The notes: generated by a model not told the origin, from the letters alone. A DNA stretch of 64,000 nt from Rhodoferax koreense (GCF_001955695.1 NZ_CP019238.1:7277-71276), one strand, 5' to 3'. Positions 8,726 to 18,453 are shown, counted from the first letter of the stretch. A program made the numbers and translations.

Positions 8726-8727
8726 GG

Positions 8728-9627
8728 TCACTTCCTCCGGCTGATGGTCACGCGGTCTTGGCTACTGCCAACACCGGCAATCAGGATCGCGCGGTCAAAC
8801 ACCGTGTCCACGATGTAGCGATTGCCCTGCACGCGGTAATTGACCAGCACCGTTTCGTCGTCGGTGAACAAGCCGCCCTCTTTGCGCACGACCAGGAGCG
8901 TCGGCGCTTCGGTCTGCTGCATCGTGCCGGGCATTTCGATGATGGTCTTGCGGCCATCGTTGTAGACGCGCACAGGCTTCCAGCTCGCCGACCCGGACAG
9001 CTCATAGTCGAACGAGAGATCGCCCAGGTACTCGCCCGTCGCCGGCAGGGTGTTGTCGGTGCGTTCCTGCTTCTCGCGGCGCTGGATCGCGTCCCACTTG
9101 GCTTGCGCTTCCTCGGGGTACGTGAACGAGACTTGCGGCATGTACTCGGTGCGATGCGAGCGCAGGCGGAAGTGGTAGCTGCGGCGGTTCGTGGTCACAA
9201 CCAGGCTGGTTTCGAGGCCCACGTCCATCGGCTTGATGATGAGGTGCTGAACCTCGGTCGCGCCGCTGCCGGTGATGGCCGGTTCCACCGTCCACCTGGC
9301 CGTGTCGCCCAGGTTGATCGAGTTCACTTGTTCGCCGGGCTGCAAGGCCACGTCGCACACCTGGAGCACCGCGCAAACGATGCTCGGCTGCTGCGCGCCG
9401 TACACGAACTTGATGGCACCGCCCGAGCCGGCCACCGGCTTGATGCCGGTCGCCGACCCCGCTTCCCACCGTTTGGCGATGGCGAGCGCCGCGCGCTCTT
9501 GAGCGGTCAGCGTCGGGTTGGTCTTGTTGAAATACTTGTCGGCAATGTCGTCGCCAGGGGCGGCCAGAGCCAGGGAGGGCACCGCCACAGCAGCGCCCAC
9601 GATCAAAGCGGAGAGGGTTTTCTTCAT
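8728..9627 (-). CDS. trbG: TrbG, VirB9-like outer-membrane core protein
   Basis: A 299-aa exported protein: signal peptide MKKTLSALIVGAAVAVPSLALA, then a VirB9/CagX domain (FVYGAQQPSIVCAVLQVCDV; HLIIKPMDVGLETSLVVTT; FRLRSHRTEYMPQVSF). It forms the outer-membrane core complex with TrbH and TrbI. The ATG at 9627 has GAGG nine bases upstream and leads straight into the signal peptide; an in-frame ATG at 9648 would add seven residues. Confidence 0.92.
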   Translation of the reverse strand: MKKTLSALIVGAAVAVPSLALAAPGDDIADKYFNKTNPTLTAQERAALAIAKRWEAGSATGIKPVAGSGGAIKFVYGAQQPSIVCAVLQVCDVALQPGEQVNSINLGDTARWTVEPAITGSGATEVQHLIIKPMDVGLETSLVVTTNRRSYHFRLRSHRTEYMPQVSFTYPEEAQAKWDAIQRREKQERTDNTLPATGEYLGDLSFDYELSGSASWKPVRVYNDGRKTIIEMPGTMQQTEAPTLLVVRKEGGLFTDDETVLVNYRVQGNRYIVDTVFDRAILIAGVGSSQDRVTISRRK

Positions 9628-9644
9628 GGTGGATGACCTCGAAT

Positions 9645-10427
9645 TCATTGGATGCGGGACCAGGAGTAATCACGCACGTAGATGCTCAACGGGTTGTTCC
9701 GCAGTTGCTCATCGGTGGTGTTGGGCGTGACCTCGGCGATGTAGGTAGTCACGAGCGCGCGCCAGGTGACGGGCTGACCTTTCAGCGTGCCTTGGCGGTC
9801 GCGCGTGGTTTCCACCCACTCGACTTGCCAGGTGTCGGGCGTTTGCGGGATGACGGTCTTGATCTCGACGCTGACCATTTCCTTCTCGGCGCGCTTGAAC
9901 GGGCTGGAATCGGGCGTGCCGTTCAACCACTCGTTCATCTTTGGCGTCGCCGGATCGTTGGGGGCGAGCATCGAGTACGCCTTGAACACGCACTTGCGCT
10001 GCAAGGCCACGTCAGGCGACACCATGCGCGCGCAGCTCATCCAGTCCGCAACGGCGGCGTGGATGACACGCGGATCGGCCTTCCCTGCGGCCTGCACCGG
10101 GCCGGCGGCCACCGTCTGGCCCAGCTTGTCCACCTCGACCACGTAGGGGATGAACTTCGACTGGCTGCCGATGTGGATCACGCCACCCACGCCGGCCAGC
10201 GCGATCAACAGCGACAGGATGCCGATCACCTGCCAGGTTTGGCGCTGCGAGACGACGCCGCCCACGTGATCGTTCCAGGTGCGGCGCGCGGCCAGGTAGG
10301 GGTTCTCGGCCTCGCCCGCACGGCGGCCGCCGGCGAGCGGTTCCTTCGAGCGGCGCGGATCGCGCGGCTCGGCGGAGTTGGCGGGCTTCTTGAAGATCAA
10401 GCCCTTGAGGGTGTCGGCGATGCTCAT
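9645..10427 (-). CDS. trbF: TrbF, VirB8-like assembly protein
   Basis: A 260-aa bitopic inner-membrane protein with a cytoplasmic N-terminus of about 70 residues, one membrane helix (VIGILSLLIALAGVGGVIHI) and a periplasmic VirB8 domain (YVVEVDKLGQ, then WQVEWVETTRDRQG). It nucleates the secretion apparatus. The ATG at 10427 overlaps the trbE stop by four bases (ATGA). Confidence 0.92.
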   Translation of the reverse strand: MSIADTLKGLIFKKPANSAEPRDPRRSKEPLAGGRRAGEAENPYLAARRTWNDHVGGVVSQRQTWQVIGILSLLIALAGVGGVIHIGSQSKFIPYVVEVDKLGQTVAAGPVQAAGKADPRVIHAAVADWMSCARMVSPDVALQRKCVFKAYSMLAPNDPATPKMNEWLNGTPDSSPFKRAEKEMVSVEIKTVIPQTPDTWQVEWVETTRDRQGTLKGQPVTWRALVTTYIAEVTPNTTDEQLRNNPLSIYVRDYSWSRIQ

Positions 10428-12982
10428 GCGGCCTCCAGGTAGTCGTTGAGATTCAGCCCACGGCCGGCCAGCCACTCATGCACCCATTCGTGGCCGAACT
10501 TGGCTTCGAGGCTCTTGATGGTGGCGACCGATTCCTTGTCGGACGCACCGACGAAGGCCAGGGCCATCGGCCCCAGGGCAAGGTCATAGAGACGGCGGCC
10601 GTTCTCCGAGACGTAGTAGTACTGACGCTTCGGAATGGCAGTCGCCAGGATTTCGATCTGACGCGCGTTGAGGCCCATACGGCGATAGAGCGCCGATGTG
10701 TCCTCATCCCTGGCGTAGACGTTGGGCAGGAAAATCTTGGTCGCGGTCGATTCCACGATCACGTCCAAGATGCCCGAGTTGGCCGCGTCGGAGAGGCTTT
10801 GCGTCGCCATCAGCACAAGGCAGTTGGCCTTGCGCAGCACCTTGAGCCATTCCCTGATCTTGGCGCGGAACGCGGGGTGGCCCAGCATCAACCAGGCTTC
10901 GTCCAGGATGATGACGGAGGGCTGGCCTTTCAGTGCGCGCTCGATGCGGCGGAACAGGTAGAGCAGCACCGGCAGCGCGAACTTCTCGCCCAGGTTCATC
11001 AGCTCTTCGATCTCGAACACCGTGAAGTCGGACAGCGACAGGCCGTCCTCTTCGGCGTCGAGCAGGTGGCCCATCGAGCCGTCCACCGTGTACTGCTTGA
11101 TGGCCTCGCGGATCGCCTCGTCCTGAATCGTCACCGAGAACTCGGAGAGCGTGCGCGCGCCGCTGGCGTGCATGCTCATGATCGCGTTGCCGATCTCGTT
11201 GCGCTGCGCCGGCGTGGTGTTGACGCCGTTCAACGCCAGGATGGTGTCGATCCACTCCATCGCCCAGGCCCTATCCCCCTTCGTTTCGAGGAACTGGAGC
11301 GGGCAGAACGCCAGGCGGTCATCGTCGGCGGCCACCGTGAAATGCAGGCCGCTCTTGCCCTTCGTGGCCGCGCGGATGCCGGCCGCGAGTGGGTACATCG
11401 ACATGCCCTTGTCGAAGGCGTAGATCGACATGCCGGCGTAGCGACGGAGCTGCGCGGCGATGATGCCCAGGTGCGTCGATTTGCCTGCGCCGGTCGGGCC
11501 GAACATGAAGGTGTGGCCCAGGTCGCGCACGTGCAGGTTCAGGCGGAACGGCGTAGCGCCCACCGTCACGCAGTGCATGAGCGCCGGCGACAGCGGCGGG
11601 TACATCGGGCACGGAGCCGTGGCGCTGCCCGTCCAGATCGAGCTTGTCGGCAGCAGGTCGGCCAGGTTCATCGTGTTGATGAGCGGCCGGCGCACGTTCT
11701 CGACGCCGTGGCCGGGCAAGCTGCCCAGGTACGCATCGAGCGTGTTGATCGTCTCGATACGGGCCGCGAAGGCCAGGCGGTTGACGGCCTTCTCGACCAG
11801 GAGCGCGGAGGCCGCCAGGCGCTCCCGATCCTCGTCCATCAGCACGACCACGCTGGTGTAGTAGCCGGCCGCCACCAAGCCGCTGTTGACCTCGGCGATG
11901 GCCGCCTCGGCGTCGCCGACCATCGCGGCCGCGTCCTGGTTGATCGAGCCGGTATTCGTGTTGAACACCTGATCGAAGAAGCCGCGAATCTTCTGCTTCC
12001 ACTTCTTGCGGAACTTGTCCAGGTGCTTCAAGGACTCGTGCTGATCCATGAAGATGAAGCGGCTCGACCAGCGGTATTCGCTGGGCAGCTCGGCCAGGGC
12101 CGAGAGCACCCCAGGCGTTGACTCCAAGGGGAAGCCTTCGATGGCGACCACCTGGATGAACTTGCGCCCGATCTTGGGCACGACGCCGCCCCACAGCTCT
12201 TGCCCGCCGATTACCGCATCGAGGTACATCGGATTGCTGGGCAGCATGACCGGGTGATGGAGGCCCGTCACGCAGAACTGCAACCAGCTCAGGAAGTCAT
12301 CGTGCGTGACTTCCCTGCCCTCTTCCGACACGACTTTTTGGCCGCGCAGGCGCGTCATCTTGACCGCCGAGGACAGGCGCGATTCCAGGCTGGTGATCTC
12401 GCGCTTGAACTGCGCAATCAGGCCCGTAGTGCGCGCCGTATGGTCGGGAGCCACCGCATCGTCATCGAACATGAGTTCGACAAACTTGCGCTGGGCCAGC
12501 ACTGGCGGGAACCACGTGACGGTCAGGACAAAGTAGCCCTCGAACATCGCGCCCAGGCCCTCGAACAAGCGCCGGCGTTCCTCGTCAATGGCGAAGGAAA
12601 CGGAGTCGGGGAACGATGACACGCCCCGCTCCGAGTAGTTCGGCGCAGGCCGACGCACAGCATCGACATGCACCATCCAGCCGTTCCCCAGGCCCGCCAG
12701 GGCCTGGTTGATGCGGAACGACACCATTTCCCGCTGTTCCTCGGTGCTGCTGGCGTTGTCATCCCCCTTGTACAGCCAGGCGGCCATAAAGGAGCCGTTC
12801 TTGCCCACGATCACGCCGTCATCGACCACGGCGGCGTAATTGAGCAGATCGGCCAGGCCGGCATCCTTGGCGCGATGCTTCTTGAGCTTCAGCTCGGCAT
12901 CGACAGCCCGGATGCGGGCAAAGAGGATGAGCAACAGAACCGCACCGAGCACAGCAATGGCAATTGCGATTGCTTCGATCAT
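10424..12982 (-). CDS. trbE: TrbE, VirB4-family secretion ATPase
   Basis: An 852-aa protein. It begins with a hydrophobic helix, has the CagE/TrbE N-terminal domain and, from residue about 495, the Walker A motif GPTGAGKST; Walker B is PSVIILDEAWLMLGHP and a later MATQSLSDA fits the family. It powers pilus assembly and substrate transfer at the inner membrane. It overlaps trbD by four bases and trbF by four bases. Confidence 0.95.
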   Translation of the reverse strand: MIEAIAIAIAVLGAVLLLILFARIRAVDAELKLKKHRAKDAGLADLLNYAAVVDDGVIVGKNGSFMAAWLYKGDDNASSTEEQREMVSFRINQALAGLGNGWMVHVDAVRRPAPNYSERGVSSFPDSVSFAIDEERRRLFEGLGAMFEGYFVLTVTWFPPVLAQRKFVELMFDDDAVAPDHTARTTGLIAQFKREITSLESRLSSAVKMTRLRGQKVVSEEGREVTHDDFLSWLQFCVTGLHHPVMLPSNPMYLDAVIGGQELWGGVVPKIGRKFIQVVAIEGFPLESTPGVLSALAELPSEYRWSSRFIFMDQHESLKHLDKFRKKWKQKIRGFFDQVFNTNTGSINQDAAAMVGDAEAAIAEVNSGLVAAGYYTSVVVLMDEDRERLAASALLVEKAVNRLAFAARIETINTLDAYLGSLPGHGVENVRRPLINTMNLADLLPTSSIWTGSATAPCPMYPPLSPALMHCVTVGATPFRLNLHVRDLGHTFMFGPTGAGKSTHLGIIAAQLRRYAGMSIYAFDKGMSMYPLAAGIRAATKGKSGLHFTVAADDDRLAFCPLQFLETKGDRAWAMEWIDTILALNGVNTTPAQRNEIGNAIMSMHASGARTLSEFSVTIQDEAIREAIKQYTVDGSMGHLLDAEEDGLSLSDFTVFEIEELMNLGEKFALPVLLYLFRRIERALKGQPSVIILDEAWLMLGHPAFRAKIREWLKVLRKANCLVLMATQSLSDAANSGILDVIVESTATKIFLPNVYARDEDTSALYRRMGLNARQIEILATAIPKRQYYYVSENGRRLYDLALGPMALAFVGASDKESVATIKSLEAKFGHEWVHEWLAGRGLNLNDYLEAA

Positions 12983-13290
12983 TTGTATTGCTTCCCTTGA
13001 CTCGGCGTGTTGTCACGGAAGGGCGTGCTGCGAGCCGGGTAGTACGGCTTGTACCGGCGGTGCCGCAGGTACACGTGTCGCAGCTTCGGATCGGCCTTCG
13101 CCATGAGGCGCAGCGCGAAGAGCGCGCCGAACCACAAGGCGATGCCGAACACCGTTGCCCTCACTTCTTGGGCGCTGAAAATCAGCGCGCCGGCCAGCAG
13201 GCCCGAGAACATCACCAGCTCACGATCCCCGCCCATGAACAGGTTTTCTCGGTTGCCGGCCCTACGGATGGGGATCGCGCGCAGAGCCAT
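12979..13290 (-). CDS. trbD: TrbD, VirB3-like inner-membrane protein
   Basis: A 103-aa protein with one hydrophobic hairpin (ELVMFSGLLAGALIFSAQ and ATVFGIALWFGALFAL) and a basic tail ending YPARSTPFRDNTPSQGKQYK, as in the VirB3/TrbD family, which works with the VirB4 ATPase. It overlaps trbE by four bases and lies three bases after trbC. Confidence 0.9.
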   Translation of the reverse strand: MALRAIPIRRAGNRENLFMGGDRELVMFSGLLAGALIFSAQEVRATVFGIALWFGALFALRLMAKADPKLRHVYLRHRRYKPYYPARSTPFRDNTPSQGKQYK

Positions 13291-13293
13291 GAC

Positions 13294-13758
13294 TTACCCC
13301 GCGATGTGGCCGCGCTCGGCCCAGCGCATGACGGCTTCGCCGGGGAAGCCGGCCACGTCCAGCGCGGCGACCTTGACCTGGTGCAGCGCGCCATCGGTCA
13401 GGGCGGCGATTTCCGCGCCACGGCCGAAGAACGTGCTCATCATGTTCTGCGCGCCGACCAGCAGGGCCATGACCAGGACGATGAAGATCAACGTGCGGAA
13501 GAAGCCGTTGAGTTCGCCGCCGAAGATCAGGATGCCGCCGGCGACCACGATGCCGATGATCGACAGCGCGAAGGCCACCGGGCCGGTGACGGAGTTGCGG
13601 AGGTTGGTCAGCCAGCTCTCATACGGCAGAGAGCCGCCGGTGCCCTCGGAGGCGAATGCGTGCTGGGGGGCCAGCAGGAAGAACGCCAGGAGGGCGAAGA
13701 GGCCCATGTAGAACAGGGCGTTGCGGTTGAGGCGGAATGCCGGGAAGGTTGCTTGCAT
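13294..13758 (-). CDS. trbC: TrbC, cyclic conjugative pilin precursor
   Basis: A 154-aa prepilin. After a leader ending AFA, the mature pilin should begin at Ser37 ([10 protein letters not shown]) and end at Gly114, before AEIA, by comparison with RP4 TrbC, whose 78-residue product is circularised head to tail by TraF. Two hydrophobic segments ([20 protein letters not shown] and [15 protein letters not shown]) match the pilin hairpin. The C-terminal 36 residues are the part removed. Confidence 0.95.
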   Translation of the reverse strand: MQATFPAFRLNRNALFYMGLFALLAFFLLAPQHAFASEGTGGSLPYESWLTNLRNSVTGPVAFALSIIGIVVAGGILIFGGELNGFFRTLIFIVLVMALLVGAQNMMSTFFGRGAEIAALTDGALHQVKVAALDVAGFPGEAVMRWAERGHIAG

Positions 13759-13774
13759 TGGTCGTAACTCCTAG

Positions 13775-14737
13775 TCAGAGGGTTTTGGTGATGTACTGGC
13801 CGTTGGCGAACCCGGAAACCTCCAAGATTTCCTGGATGCGCCGCGAGCCTTCGACGCGGGCGATATGAACAACCACGTGAACCGCCTCGCCGATAAGCGG
13901 TTCAATGGGTTTCGGGGAATCGGGGTGCATGCTGATGAGCATGGCGAGCCGATCCAATCCAGCTTTGGCGTTGTTTGCGTGCAGGGTTGCAGCACCTCCT
14001 TCGTGCCCGGTGTTCCAGGCCATCAACAGATCAAGGGCTTCGGGGCCGCGCACCTCGCCGACCAGGATTCGGTCGGGGCGCATGCGGAGGGTGGTTTTCA
14101 GCAGCGCCGTCATGTTCACGTCGATGCTGGTGTGGTACTGGACGTAGTTCTCGGCGGCGCACTGGATTTCGCCGGTGTCCTCGATGATGAAAACCCGCTC
14201 GGTCGGGTCTTGAATCACCATCTCGTTGATGATCGCGTTCACCAGCGTGGTCTTGCCCGAGCCGGTGCCGCCGATCACAAGGATGTTCCGGTGCGCGCGC
14301 ACCGCTGCAATCAATGCCTCGCGCTGCGGCGCGGTCATGATTCCGCGTTCGACGTACTGATCGAGCGTGAAGATGGCGACGGCCTTCTTCCGAATGGCGA
14401 AGGTGGGTGCGGGCACAACCGGCGGGAGCTGGCCGGCGAAGCGACTGCCATCAAGGGGCAGCTCGCCTTCCAGGATCGGCTTGGAGCGCGTGACTTCCTT
14501 GCCGTGGTAGCCCGCGATGGTTTCGATGATGGCTTGCGCCTGCGCGACGCGCAGCGTGCCGATGCACTTCATCGGCTCGCCCAGGCGTTCGAGCCAGAGC
14601 TTGCCGTCCGCGTTGAGCATGATTTCAACGGTCTTGGGATCGTTGAGGGCGGCCAGCAGCTCCGGCCCCATGTCGCGTTCGAGCTTCTTCTTCGCCCGTT
14701 CCTTGATGCTGTTGTGTTCTGGTTTCTGGTCGGTCAT
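13775..14737 (-). CDS. trbB: TrbB, VirB11-family traffic ATPase
   Basis: A 320-aa ATPase: N-terminal domain, Walker A GGTGSGKTT at about residues 156-164, Asp box FIIEDTGEIQ, Walker B RPDRILVGEVRGPEALDLL and the His box GHEGGAATLHANNA. It forms hexamers on the cytoplasmic face and is the first structural gene of the trb operon, transcribed from the promoter region just upstream. Confidence 0.95.
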   Translation of the reverse strand: MTDQKPEHNSIKERAKKKLERDMGPELLAALNDPKTVEIMLNADGKLWLERLGEPMKCIGTLRVAQAQAIIETIAGYHGKEVTRSKPILEGELPLDGSRFAGQLPPVVPAPTFAIRKKAVAIFTLDQYVERGIMTAPQREALIAAVRAHRNILVIGGTGSGKTTLVNAIINEMVIQDPTERVFIIEDTGEIQCAAENYVQYHTSIDVNMTALLKTTLRMRPDRILVGEVRGPEALDLLMAWNTGHEGGAATLHANNAKAGLDRLAMLISMHPDSPKPIEPLIGEAVHVVVHIARVEGSRRIQEILEVSGFANGQYITKTL

Positions 14738-15046
14738 TCCGTATGCCCTGTATGCCGTTGCGTTTCGCGCATTCTATACAGGTTCATACGATATACCGAA
14801 CTAATTTCGACCGCAACACCGAAGCGCACAAGGGTGACTTCGGCCGCGACGTTGCATCGCGGATTGCAGGGGCGAAAGAGGCGACAACGCGGCGCATGCT
14901 CCGTGCGCCCTCGCGCCGAACCCGTGGCGTTTGCGTTATGGGTTGTCCGGGGGTTGAGCCACCCCGGCGGGCTTTAGCGGCTAAAACTTGGCTGGCTCTT
15001 GTGGCTCAGTTCCGCGCCGCTTCCCTTCCCTTCTCACATCCTGGCG
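14738..15046 (-). promoter_or_regulatory. trbB promoter region with KorB operator and TrbA-like motif
   Basis: This 309-bp gap between trbA and trbB holds no gene. It contains a perfect KorB operator at 14973-14985 and, near 14790, a CGATATACCGAA motif that recurs as CGATATACCGAA upstream of traG (about 32034). In RP4 the trbB promoter is repressed by TrbA and KorB together, and a CGATATA-type motif shared by transfer promoters fits the TrbA operator. The exact -35/-10 was not fixed with confidence. Confidence 0.65.
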
Positions 15047-15409
15047 TCAACTCCCTCTAAGTTTCTTCCTTGTCGCTTCGCCCCACTTCTTGACGATGAA
15101 CGCCTGGTGTTCTGGCAGCACGGCCGCCACGCGCTCGAAGCCTGGCGGCAGGCTTCGGGGTGCCTTGCCGCCGGCCAGGGCGTCAAGGGCTTCTTTGTCC
15201 AGGTCGGTCGATTCAAGCAGGAGCGGCAGGGGAGTTTCAAGGGCCTGCGCAATGTCCTCCATCACCTTTAGGGAGGGGTTGGCTTTGCCAGTAGTGAGAT
15301 CGGACAGGAAGGAGATCGAAACCCCCGACCTGTCCGATAGCTCCTTTTTCGTCATGTGCCGCTCATCGAGCAGCCGGAGCACGTTCGTGAAGAAGATGTA
15401 GTTGTACAA
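15047..15409 (-). CDS. trbA: TrbA, transcriptional repressor of transfer operons
   Basis: A 120-aa regulator with a Cro/XRE-type helix-turn-helix (MTKKELSDRSGVSISFLSDL) at residues 19-38 and a C-terminal segment (PPGFERVAAVLPEHQAFIVK) shared with KorA and, more distantly, KlcB, known as a protein-interaction domain in this family. It coordinates Tra1 and Tra2 expression with replication genes. The frame starts with TTG at 15409; the next ATG is codon 19, inside the HTH, so a non-ATG start is likely. Confidence 0.88.
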   Translation of the reverse strand: MYNYIFFTNVLRLLDERHMTKKELSDRSGVSISFLSDLTTGKANPSLKVMEDIAQALETPLPLLLESTDLDKEALDALAGGKAPRSLPPGFERVAAVLPEHQAFIVKKWGEATRKKLRGS

Positions 15410-15522
15410 GGCCCGTATGCCTTCTCGGTGCGGGCGGCAGAAAATTTTAGCCGCTAAAGTTCTTGACCACGGACGCAGGTTTAGCTAAACTGACGACTCC
15501 ATTAGCGAAAGGAGCATGACGA
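15410..15522 (+). promoter_or_regulatory. trfA operon promoter with KorB and KorA operators; trbA leader on the other strand
   Basis: The rightward promoter has -35 TTGACC (15463-15468) and -10 TAAACT (15486-15491), 17 bp apart. A KorB site lies at 15446-15458 and a KorA site GTTTAGCTAAAC at 15479-15490 covers the -10. This is the classical IncP arrangement that represses ssb-trfA. A leftward trbA promoter must lie in or overlap the same interval; I did not place it. Confidence 0.9.
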
Positions 15523-15864
15523 ATGAGCCACAACCTGTTCCAGTTTATCGGTAATCTTACCCGCGATACCGACGTTCGCCATAGCGAAAACAGCGCCCGC
15601 GCCGTTTTCGACCTGGCTGTCAATCGCGTGTGGCGCAACGCAGCCGGTGCGAAGCAGGAGCAGACGGACTTCTTCCGCATCAAGTCGTTCGGCGGCCTGG
15701 CCGAGAACGCGGGCAAGTACCTGGGCAAAGGCTCCAAGGTGTTCGTCCAGGGCCGCATCGAGCCGACGAAGTACGAGAAGGACGGCAAGACCGAATACGG
15801 GTTCGATTTCATCGCCGAGGAAATCGAATACCTGGACACCAAAGCGCCAGGCGGCGGCCAGTAA
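15523..15864 (+). CDS. ssb: Single-stranded DNA-binding protein
   Basis: A 113-aa SSB with the OB-fold core (FQFIGNLTRDTDVRHSENSA; FFRIKSFGGLAENAGKYLGK; VQGRIEPTKYEKDGKTEYGF). It is short: it ends KAPGGGQ and lacks the acidic DDDIPF tip that recruits other proteins in chromosomal SSBs, as is usual for the IncP SSB. First gene of the trfA operon. Confidence 0.95.
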   Translation: MSHNLFQFIGNLTRDTDVRHSENSARAVFDLAVNRVWRNAAGAKQEQTDFFRIKSFGGLAENAGKYLGKGSKVFVQGRIEPTKYEKDGKTEYGFDFIAEEIEYLDTKAPGGGQ

Positions 15865-15910
15865 GGCCAGGCCCGGCCACGGCCGGGCAGTATGCTAGGA
15901 GGGAGATTAG

Positions 15911-17131
15911 ATGCAGAACGAGTTCAACGAGCAGGAATACAGGCGCAAGCTCATCGAGGGCGGGCTTAGCGAAGCCGACGCCACCGACCTTGCCGCCCGT
16001 ACCGCCGCCGCTCGCAGGGACTCGGGCAGCGCCGGCGGGGCCTTCCGCCCCGCCGGTTCCCTCTTCGAGCTGCCGGCCACGGCCGGCGACAACGAGGCGG
16101 CTTTGCCGCCGAAGCTACCGACGCCGGCAAGTGCCGCCGTCGAGCGATCCGAGCGCATGGCGCAGGAATCGGCCGAGCTTGCGCGCACGATGGGCCTGCC
16201 GCCCGAACCGCGCACCGCCGTGAACAAGATGGCCGAGCAGATCGGCGCGCTGGCCCAGGACAAACGGAGTAGTGCGATGGCGACCAAGAAGCGAACGGCC
16301 GGCGGTGAGCTGGCCGAGAAGGTCAGCGAGGCCAAGCAGACGGCCTTGCTCAAGCACACGAAGCAGCAGATCAAGGACATGCAGCTCTCGCTGTTCGACC
16401 TGGCTCCCTGGCCGGATCACATGCGGGCACTGCCCAACGACTTCGGGCGGTCGGCGATCTTCACCGTCCGCAACAAGAAGGTGCCGCGCGCCGCGCTGCA
16501 AGGCCAGTCGATCTACCACGTCAACAAAGACGTGGAGATCACCTACACCGGGATCGAACTGCGCGCCGACGACGACGAGCTGGTATTCGCCCAGGTGCTG
16601 GAGTACGCGAAGCGCACCGCGCTCGGAGAGCCGGTTTCCTTCACGTTCTACGAGCTTTGCCAGGACTTGGACTGGTCAATCAACGGTCGGTACTACACAA
16701 GGGCCGAGGAATGCCTGACGCGGCTCCAGGCGTCGGCCATGCAGTTCTCATCCCAACGCATCGGCCGGCTCGAATCGGTGTCGCTGATCCGGCGCTTCCG
16801 CGTCCTGGATCGCGGCAAGCGCACGTCGCGCTGCCAGGTCGAGATCGACGCCGAAATCGTGGTGCTGTTCGCCGGCGACCACTACACGAAATTCGTGTGG
16901 GAGAAGTACCGCAAGCTGTCGCCCACCGCGCGGCGCATGTTCGACTACTTCGCCACCCACAAGGAGCCGTACCCGCTTAAGCTGGAGACGTTCCGGCTGA
17001 TGTGCGGCTCGGATTCCACCCGGCCGAAGAAGTGGCGCGAGCAGGTAGGCGAAGCGTGCGACGAGCTGCGCGAAAACGGCCTGGTCGAAAGTGCGTGGGT
17101 GAACGACGACCTGGTGCATTGCAAGCGGTGA
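15911..17131 (+). CDS. trfA: TrfA, plasmid replication initiator (two forms)
   Basis: A 406-aa initiator that binds the oriV iterons. A second start, ATG at 16277 (Met123) preceded by GGAG, would give a 284-residue TrfA2. The QLSLF motif (DMQLSLFDLAPWP) is the beta-clamp-binding site known in TrfA. The C-terminal half has the winged-helix DNA-binding region (LSPTARRMFDYFATHKEPYP). Two protein forms allow replication in hosts with different helicase-loading needs. It ends before a terminator hairpin. Confidence 0.96.
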   Translation: MQNEFNEQEYRRKLIEGGLSEADATDLAARTAAARRDSGSAGGAFRPAGSLFELPATAGDNEAALPPKLPTPASAAVERSERMAQESAELARTMGLPPEPRTAVNKMAEQIGALAQDKRSSAMATKKRTAGGELAEKVSEAKQTALLKHTKQQIKDMQLSLFDLAPWPDHMRALPNDFGRSAIFTVRNKKVPRAALQGQSIYHVNKDVEITYTGIELRADDDELVFAQVLEYAKRTALGEPVSFTFYELCQDLDWSINGRYYTRAEECLTRLQASAMQFSSQRIGRLESVSLIRRFRVLDRGKRTSRCQVEIDAEIVVLFAGDHYTKFVWEKYRKLSPTARRMFDYFATHKEPYPLKLETFRLMCGSDSTRPKKWREQVGEACDELRENGLVESAWVNDDLVHCKR

Positions 17132-17152
17132 TCGCCCCCCTGCCCTCCCCTG

Positions 17153-17182
17153 GAGCCGCCCGAGATCGAGGCGGCTTTTTTT
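17153..17182 (+). terminator. Rho-independent terminator after trfA
   Basis: Stem GAGCCGCC / GGCGGCTT around CGAGATCGA, followed by a run of T. It lies 21 bases after the trfA stop. Confidence 0.85.
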
Positions 17183-17185
17183 CTC

Positions 17186-17356
17186 GAGCATCGCCACTTC
17201 CGGCGAGGCAGTACCGCGCACCAGCTCGCGCACGTCGAGCTGCAGCATCGTCACTTCCGGCGAGGCTGGCCACGTCCTGGCCACGTCCTGGCCACGGTCG
17301 ACCATCGCCACATCCAACGATGCCCCGAGGGCCCCATCGCCACTTCCGACGATGAG
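17186..17356. repeat. Second cluster of CATCG hairpin repeats
   Basis: At least four units with arms like CATCGCCA/CATCGTCA and GGCGAGG or CGACGATG around CTTC or CATC cores, with a tandem GGCCACGTCCT in the middle. It fills the space between the trfA terminator and the first oriV iteron. It is the same family as at 1232, 20490 and 27505. Confidence 0.75.
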
Positions 17357-17359
17357 ATC

Positions 17360-18440
17360 CGCTCTTTGACATTTGAGGGGCCAAGCTGCGGGGGATTCTC
17401 CCGGCCGGCGGCCGCGAGAACCGGCTATGTCGTGCTACGCATCGAGCCAGGCGGCCACGGCCGCCCGTCTCGCCCCTGGCGGGCTTCCAGCGCCTTCCCG
17501 ACGCTCACCGGGCCGGTGGCCCTCGCCGCTAGGCTACGAGGCCCTGGCGGGCCTTTCTGGCCCCTTCTCGGGGCCATAGAGGGCCGGCGCTGCCTGGTCG
17601 GCCTTGTGGATCGTTTGGGGACAAAACGCCGGCTGGTGACAGTTGAGGGGCGTTTCTTGACACTTGGGGGGCAGCGCACCCCGGCGCGATGCTGACAGAT
17701 GAGGGGCCGGCCTCGAAATCGGCCGGCTGGAGCCGCGCCGGAGGCCGTCGAGGCGGCCTATGTGCTTGATCGGGCTGGCTTTATCCACAGAAGTTGTGGA
17801 TAAGCCTGTTGGCAAGGCCCTTGCCGTACTGACACTTGAGGGGCGGGGGTGCTGACAGATGAGGGGCGCGATCCTTGACACTTGACGGGCAGACTATTGA
17901 CCCTTGAGGGGCTTATCCATTGACACTTGAGGGGCGGCCCTTCGAGCCTTTTCCTTGGCGTATCAACGGCTTGCGCGCGTTTTCCGGTCAAGCTAACCGG
18001 CTTTTAACCCTTCATAACCTTTATATTAAACCTAGTTGTTATAACCGGGTGTCGAAAAAAGCGGCAAACCGGCCCAAGGTGCCCCGCAGAATAATCGGCC
18101 GCCGAAGGGGGGTGCCCCCCCTTCTCGATCCCACCCGGCCGCTAAAGCGGCCTCCCATCCCCCCAGGGGCGTTGCCCCTCGGCCTACGGCCTTCACCCCA
18201 AGAATGGAGCGCCTACGGCGCTACGGCTGACCATAGCCAGGCGCAAGCGCCTGGCAGAAGTTCGTGCTCTTCCAAAGGGGGCCAAGGCCCCCTCTGGACT
18301 CCCCAACTGTCAAGGCCGCGGTGACTCCTGCGCCGTCGCCAAGTCGGAAGATGGCTCCAGCTCGAAGGCCGCAAGGTTGAACGCCAAGGGAGGGGTCGGC
18401 CTGCCAGGCCCAGGGCGTGATTGCGCCCCTCAAGTGTCAA
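17360..18440. other. oriV: Vegetative replication origin oriV
   Basis: Iterons of consensus TGACA(C/G)(T/A)TGAGGGGC begin at 17367, 17637, 17658, 17693 and then, at 22-23-bp spacing, at 17830, 17853, 17876, 17898 and 17921; an inverted copy lies at 18425-18439. Two DnaA boxes face each other at 17781-17789 (TTATCCACA) and 17795-17803 (TGTGGATAA). After the five-iteron block is an A+T-rich stretch at about 18000-18050, the expected melting site, followed by a G+C-rich segment. TrfA binds the iterons; the outlying copies help control copy number. No gene is visible in these 1.1 kb. Confidence 0.95.
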
Positions 18441-18453
18441 GAAGCGGGGGAAT

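Noticed and set aside
10478..12121. 547-codon plus-strand frame opposite trbE
   Set aside because: Antisense shadow of the VirB4 ATPase gene; no family resemblance.
17186..17356. CRISPR-like array in the repeated CATCG region
   Set aside because: Repeat units are short, imperfect and palindromic with irregular gaps; no uniform spacers and no cas genes.
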